Source: Actinomycetota bacterium (GTDB lineage Bacteria; Actinomycetota; Acidimicrobiia; Actinomarinales; Actinomarinaceae). Taken from it: 8,205 nucleotides of DNA. A program made the translations under genes and the position numbers. The notes beneath the pieces were generated by a model. The model saw only the letters and a program-made list of their open reading frames with translations. It searched no databases and had not been told where the DNA came from. The DNA lies in contig JAQCEB010000030.1 of assembly GCA_027729925.1 (NCBI GenBank), forward strand, positions 1-8,205, read 5' to 3'. Numbering within the stretch: the first letter of the stretch is position 1; each line of letters begins with the position of its first letter. Below, one piece after another: positions 5,622 through 8,205 of this stretch.

Positions 5622-7568
5622 ATGTCTGAAAAAATTGAAAATTTATTAAAAGAAGATAGAAAATTTAAACCATCAGATGTACTTTCAAGTAACGCAAATG
5701 CTACTAATGAATGGTTCGAAAAAGCTAATAAAGATAGGTTAGATTTTTGGAAAGAGCAAGCACTTAATAGAATTACCTGGTTCAAAGAACCGACAGAAGT
5801 ACTTGATGACTCGAATCCTCCTTTTTTTAAATGGTTTAAAGATGGTGAATTAAATTTATCATACAATTGTTTAGATAGACATTTAGAAACTGATAGTGAT
5901 CGTGTTGCATTTTACTGGGAAGGTGAGCCAGGTGATACTCAGGTAATTACTTATAGAGACTTATATGAGAGAGTTTGTAAATTATCAAATGCCTTAAAAA
6001 AACTAAATGTTAAAAAAGGAGATAGAGTTGCAATTTATTTAGGTATGACTCCAGAAATAGTAGTTTCTATGCTTGCGTGTGCAAGAATAGGGGCTGTACA
6101 TTCTGTTGTGTTTGGTGGTTTTTCTTCAGAAGCTTTAGCTGATAGGATAAACGATGCTGAAGCAAAATTAGTGATTACAGCGGATGGTGCATGGCGAAGA
6201 GGAGAAATTGTACCTCTTAAAGCAAACGTTGATGGTTCTTTAAAACTAACTAATTATATAGAAAATGTGATTGTTGTTAAACGTACTCAACATGAAATAA
6301 ATATGGAGTTTGGTAGAGATCATTGGTATCACGAATTAACAGAAAATGAGGAAGCTGTTTGTAAACCAGAAATTATGAATGCAGAAGATATGTTGTACAT
6401 TCTCTACACATCAGGAACTACTGCTAAACCAAAAGGTATAGTTCACACCCAAGCTGGGTATTTAACTGGAGTAGCAACTACTCATTATGAAGTTTTTGAT
6501 ATTAAGGAAAATGATATTTACTGGTGTGCGGCTGATTGTGGTTGGGTAACTGGACACAGTTATATTGTTTATGGACCTTTATCAAATAAAACTACAAGCG
6601 TTATGTATGAAGGTGCTCCAAATGCTCCAGATGAAAAAAGATTATGGAGCATAATTGAAAAATACAAAGTAAATATTTTTTATACTGCACCTACAGCTAT
6701 TCGTGCTTTTATGAAGTGGGGAATTGAACATCCTCAAGCTCATGACTTATCTTCACTTAGATTACTAGGAACTGTAGGGGAGCCAATAAATCCCGAAGCA
6801 TGGGTTTGGTATCATAAGTATATTGGTGGCGAAAAATGCGCAATTGTTGATACATGGTGGCAAACTGAAACTGGATCTATAATGATTTCTCCTCTCCCAG
6901 GTGTAACAAGTACAAAACCTGGATCTGCATGTGGAGCTTTGCCAGGAATTGAATCACTAATCATTGATAATGAAGGCAATCCAGTTGGAAAAGGTGAAGG
7001 AGGATTTTTAGCAATTAAATCTCCTTGGCCATCAATGTTAAGGACTGTATATGGAGATGATCAACGCTATATTGATACATACTGGTCACAACATGAAGGA
7101 CTATATTTTGCTGGAGATGGAGCTAAATATGATGAAGAAGGTTATATTTGGTTACTTGGAAGAGTAGATGACGTTATGAATGTTTCTGGCCATAGAATAT
7201 CTACTGCAGAAGTTGAAAGTGCTCTTGTTAGTCACGAAAAAGTTGCTGAGGCGGCTGTTATAGGTAGAAAAGACGAAATAACAGGAGAAGCTATTGCAGC
7301 TTTTGTTTCCTTAATAGGTACTGAAAAAGGTGATGAAAATTTAATTAAAGAATTAAGACAACATGTAAGCGATAAAATAGGTCCAATTGCTAAACCAAAA
7401 AGTATTGTTATCACACCAGACTTACCTAAAACAAGAAGTGGAAAAATTATGAGAAGGTTACTTAAAGATATTTCCGAAGAGAGAAAATTAGGTGATGTTA
7501 CAACACTAGCAAATGCAGATATAGTTTCTGAATTGCAAAACAGAGCAACACAAACTGATGATGAATGA
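5622..7568 (+). CDS. acs: Acetyl-CoA synthetase (AMP-forming)
   Basis: Activates acetate with ATP and CoA through acetyl-AMP; cytoplasmic. At 648 residues it has the full family length (Salmonella 652). Motifs are the N-terminal ACS segment (WFKWFKDG-like, ending near NCLDRHL), FGGFSSEALADRI, the phosphate loop TSGTTAKPKG (263-272; Ala replaces the commoner Gly), WWQTETG with Trp413 equivalent to Salmonella Trp414, which limits the acyl pocket to acetate, GRVDDVMNVSGHR (hinge and adenylate contacts), and PKTRSGKIMRR with Lys608 equivalent to Salmonella Lys609, the catalytic lysine controlled by acetylation. That site is intact, so acetylation control is possible, though no acetyltransferase or deacetylase gene is nearby. 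It has its own TATAAT box and strong AGGAG. Its last 11 bases overlap the thioesterase gene. Acetyl-CoA made here can feed the neighbouring CimA and the TCA cycle. Confidence 0.96.
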   Translation: MSEKIENLLKEDRKFKPSDVLSSNANATNEWFEKANKDRLDFWKEQALNRITWFKEPTEVLDDSNPPFFKWFKDGELNLSYNCLDRHLETDSDRVAFYWEGEPGDTQVITYRDLYERVCKLSNALKKLNVKKGDRVAIYLGMTPEIVVSMLACARIGAVHSVVFGGFSSEALADRINDAEAKLVITADGAWRRGEIVPLKANVDGSLKLTNYIENVIVVKRTQHEINMEFGRDHWYHELTENEEAVCKPEIMNAEDMLYILYTSGTTAKPKGIVHTQAGYLTGVATTHYEVFDIKENDIYWCAADCGWVTGHSYIVYGPLSNKTTSVMYEGAPNAPDEKRLWSIIEKYKVNIFYTAPTAIRAFMKWGIEHPQAHDLSSLRLLGTVGEPINPEAWVWYHKYIGGEKCAIVDTWWQTETGSIMISPLPGVTSTKPGSACGALPGIESLIIDNEGNPVGKGEGGFLAIKSPWPSMLRTVYGDDQRYIDTYWSQHEGLYFAGDGAKYDEEGYIWLLGRVDDVMNVSGHRISTAEVESALVSHEKVAEAAVIGRKDEITGEAIAAFVSLIGTEKGDENLIKELRQHVSDKIGPIAKPKSIVITPDLPKTRSGKIMRRLLKDISEERKLGDVTTLANADIVSELQNRATQTDDE

Positions 7569-8046
7569 ACGCAGATATCAATGGGAATTGTCAGAAAAAG
7601 CTCTTGATCAACTTGTAAATTTAGACAAAACAGAAAGAAGAAAATTCTTTTTAAATTTTCCACTTCTTAATGTTCCTATGGGAGCTTTGATGGGTTTTTC
7701 GAAAATTTCAATCGATGAACTTGGACAAGTTTCTTTTTCAGTAACACCAGAAGAGTTTCATTACAACCCACTAGGAACTGTTCATGGAGGTTTAGCTGCT
7801 ACAATATTAGACTCATGTAATAGCATTTCTGCAAATTGTCAGCTAAATAAAGGTTTTTTGACTATGACAACTGATATCAGGGTTAACTATCTAAGACCAA
7901 TGAATAAAGATACTGGTGAAGTAACGGCAACTGCAATAATAGAAAAAATTGGTAGAAAAGTAATTTTTGTTAGAGGAGTTTTGGAAGATGCAAATAAAAA
8001 AATTTTTGCCACTGCCTACTCAACAGAAATGGTAGTTGAAATATAA
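7558..8046 (+). CDS. PaaI-type hotdog-fold acyl-CoA thioesterase
   Basis: Predicted hydrolase of small or aromatic acyl-CoA thioesters; cytoplasmic hotdog-fold enzyme, usually tetrameric. It has 162 residues counted from ATG 7558; ATG 7561 is equally possible and would drop one Met. The core motif is H68-Y-N-P-L-G-T-V-H76-G-G, followed by Asp85 nine residues after His76, the position of the catalytic acid in PaaI (Asp61 in E. coli). Later strands include MTTDIRVNYLRP (103-114), the usual hotdog pattern before the final sheet. The extra N-terminal 40 residues, rich in charged residues, resemble other actinobacterial-type members but are not diagnostic. Overlap with acs (11 bases) and lack of a ribosome site suggest coupling. 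A thioesterase tied to acs could relieve mischarged or excess acyl-CoA; the true substrate cannot be read from the sequence. Confidence 0.88.
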   Translation: MMNERRYQWELSEKALDQLVNLDKTERRKFFLNFPLLNVPMGALMGFSKISIDELGQVSFSVTPEEFHYNPLGTVHGGLAATILDSCNSISANCQLNKGFLTMTTDIRVNYLRPMNKDTGEVTATAIIEKIGRKVIFVRGVLEDANKKIFATAYSTEMVVEI

Positions 8047-8057
8047 GTAATTTCTAG

Positions 8058-8140
8058 TGCGGATGAGAGGAGTCGAACCTCCACGAGCAATGCTCACTGG
8101 ATCCTAAATCCAGCGCGTCTACCAGTTCCGCCACATCCGC
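8058..8140 (-). tRNA. tRNA-Leu (anticodon TAG)
   Basis: Read on the minus strand from 8140, the acceptor GCGGATG pairs with CATCCGC (8059-8065). There is a D-arm with the GG pair, an anticodon stem CTGGA/TCCAG with loop TTTAGGA (anticodon TAG at 8106-8104), a long class II variable arm with a GAGC/GCTC stem, and a T-arm with TTCGA. The discriminator is A (8058). The following bases are CTA, so the CCA end is not encoded and must be added by the CCA-adding enzyme. It decodes CTN leucine codons. It lies 12 bases from tRNA-Lys on the same strand and is probably cotranscribed with it. Confidence 0.97.
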
Positions 8141-8152
8141 TAAAATGTCGCG

Positions 8153-8205
8153 TGGGTCGCCGGGGACTTGAACCCCGAACCTGCGGATTAAGAGTCCGTT
8201 GCTCT
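8153..8205 (-). tRNA. tRNA-Lys (anticodon CTT), 5' part cut by window end
   Basis: Read on the minus strand, the visible part runs from the D-arm 3' side to the discriminator A (8153). It includes the anticodon loop CTCTTAA with anticodon CTT (8192-8190), a five-base variable loop, a T-arm CGGGG/CCCCG with TTCAAGT loop, and the acceptor 3' strand GCGACCC. No CCA is encoded. It reads AAG lysine codons; the 5' acceptor strand is beyond base 8205, so the full fold cannot be checked. Confidence 0.93.

Noticed and set aside
5561..5866. Minus-strand open frame across the cimA-acs junction
   Set aside because: It lies antisense to the acs start, lacks a recognisable domain and composition of a real gene, and would erase the acs promoter and ribosome site region.
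7232..7663. Minus-strand open frame of 143 codons opposite acs and the thioesterase
   Set aside because: It mirrors two well-supported genes; the Ser/Leu/Phe-rich translation is the usual shadow of A-rich coding sequence.
8082..8094. GAGC/GCTC inverted repeat as a terminator for the thioesterase gene
   Set aside because: It is the variable arm of tRNA-Leu and is not followed by a T run on the + strand.

Overview
The window is a gene-dense, A+T-rich stretch (roughly one third G+C by eye) of a streamlined bacterial chromosome. All protein genes lie on the + strand, with gaps of a few bases or short overlaps, and two tRNA genes converge on them from the right end. Several clues suggest a low-GC marine actinobacterium such as the Candidatus Actinomarina group: the rph-rdgB pair, an LppM-like lipoprotein with a C-terminal membrane anchor, a citramalate synthase with the H-x-Q-N-D metal motif I associate with actinobacterial CimA, tRNA genes without an encoded CCA end, and little use of Shine-Dalgarno sites. 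This affiliation is inferred (moderate confidence); no rRNA or marker gene is present to settle it.

Layout. Positions 2-3923 look like one operon: the 3' part of a mitochondrial-type aconitase, pyridoxamine 5'-phosphate oxidase (pdxH), RNase PH (rph), the XTP/dITP house-cleaning pyrophosphatase (rdgB) and an LppM-like lipoprotein. Stop and start codons overlap at three of the four junctions. Positions 3924-4014 are a short but information-rich spacer. Positions 4015-5574 encode citramalate synthase (cimA). After a 47-base spacer with a perfect TATAAT box and an AGGAG ribosome site come acetyl-CoA synthetase (acs) and an overlapping PaaI-type thioesterase. tRNA-Leu(TAG) and a truncated tRNA-Lys(CTT) follow on the minus strand.

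The most interesting element is the 3899-4014 spacer, which looks like a complete ribosome-mediated attenuator for isoleucine synthesis. It has a -35/-10 pair placed so that transcription would begin on the A of an ATG, and an eight-residue leader ORF, M-K-K-I-I-I-I-V-stop. A hairpin follows directly after the leader stop, and then a textbook intrinsic terminator (7-bp stem, nine T) that ends 5 bases before the cimA ATG. CimA commits pyruvate and acetyl-CoA to isoleucine through citramalate, so four consecutive Ile codons in the leader fit the pathway product. No promoter fits between the terminator and cimA, so cimA transcripts should have to read through it.

Functionally the window is central carbon metabolism around acetyl-CoA (acs makes it, CimA consumes it, aconitase acts in the TCA cycle) with cofactor and nucleotide upkeep genes. 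I see no mobile element, CRISPR array, phage gene or defence system.
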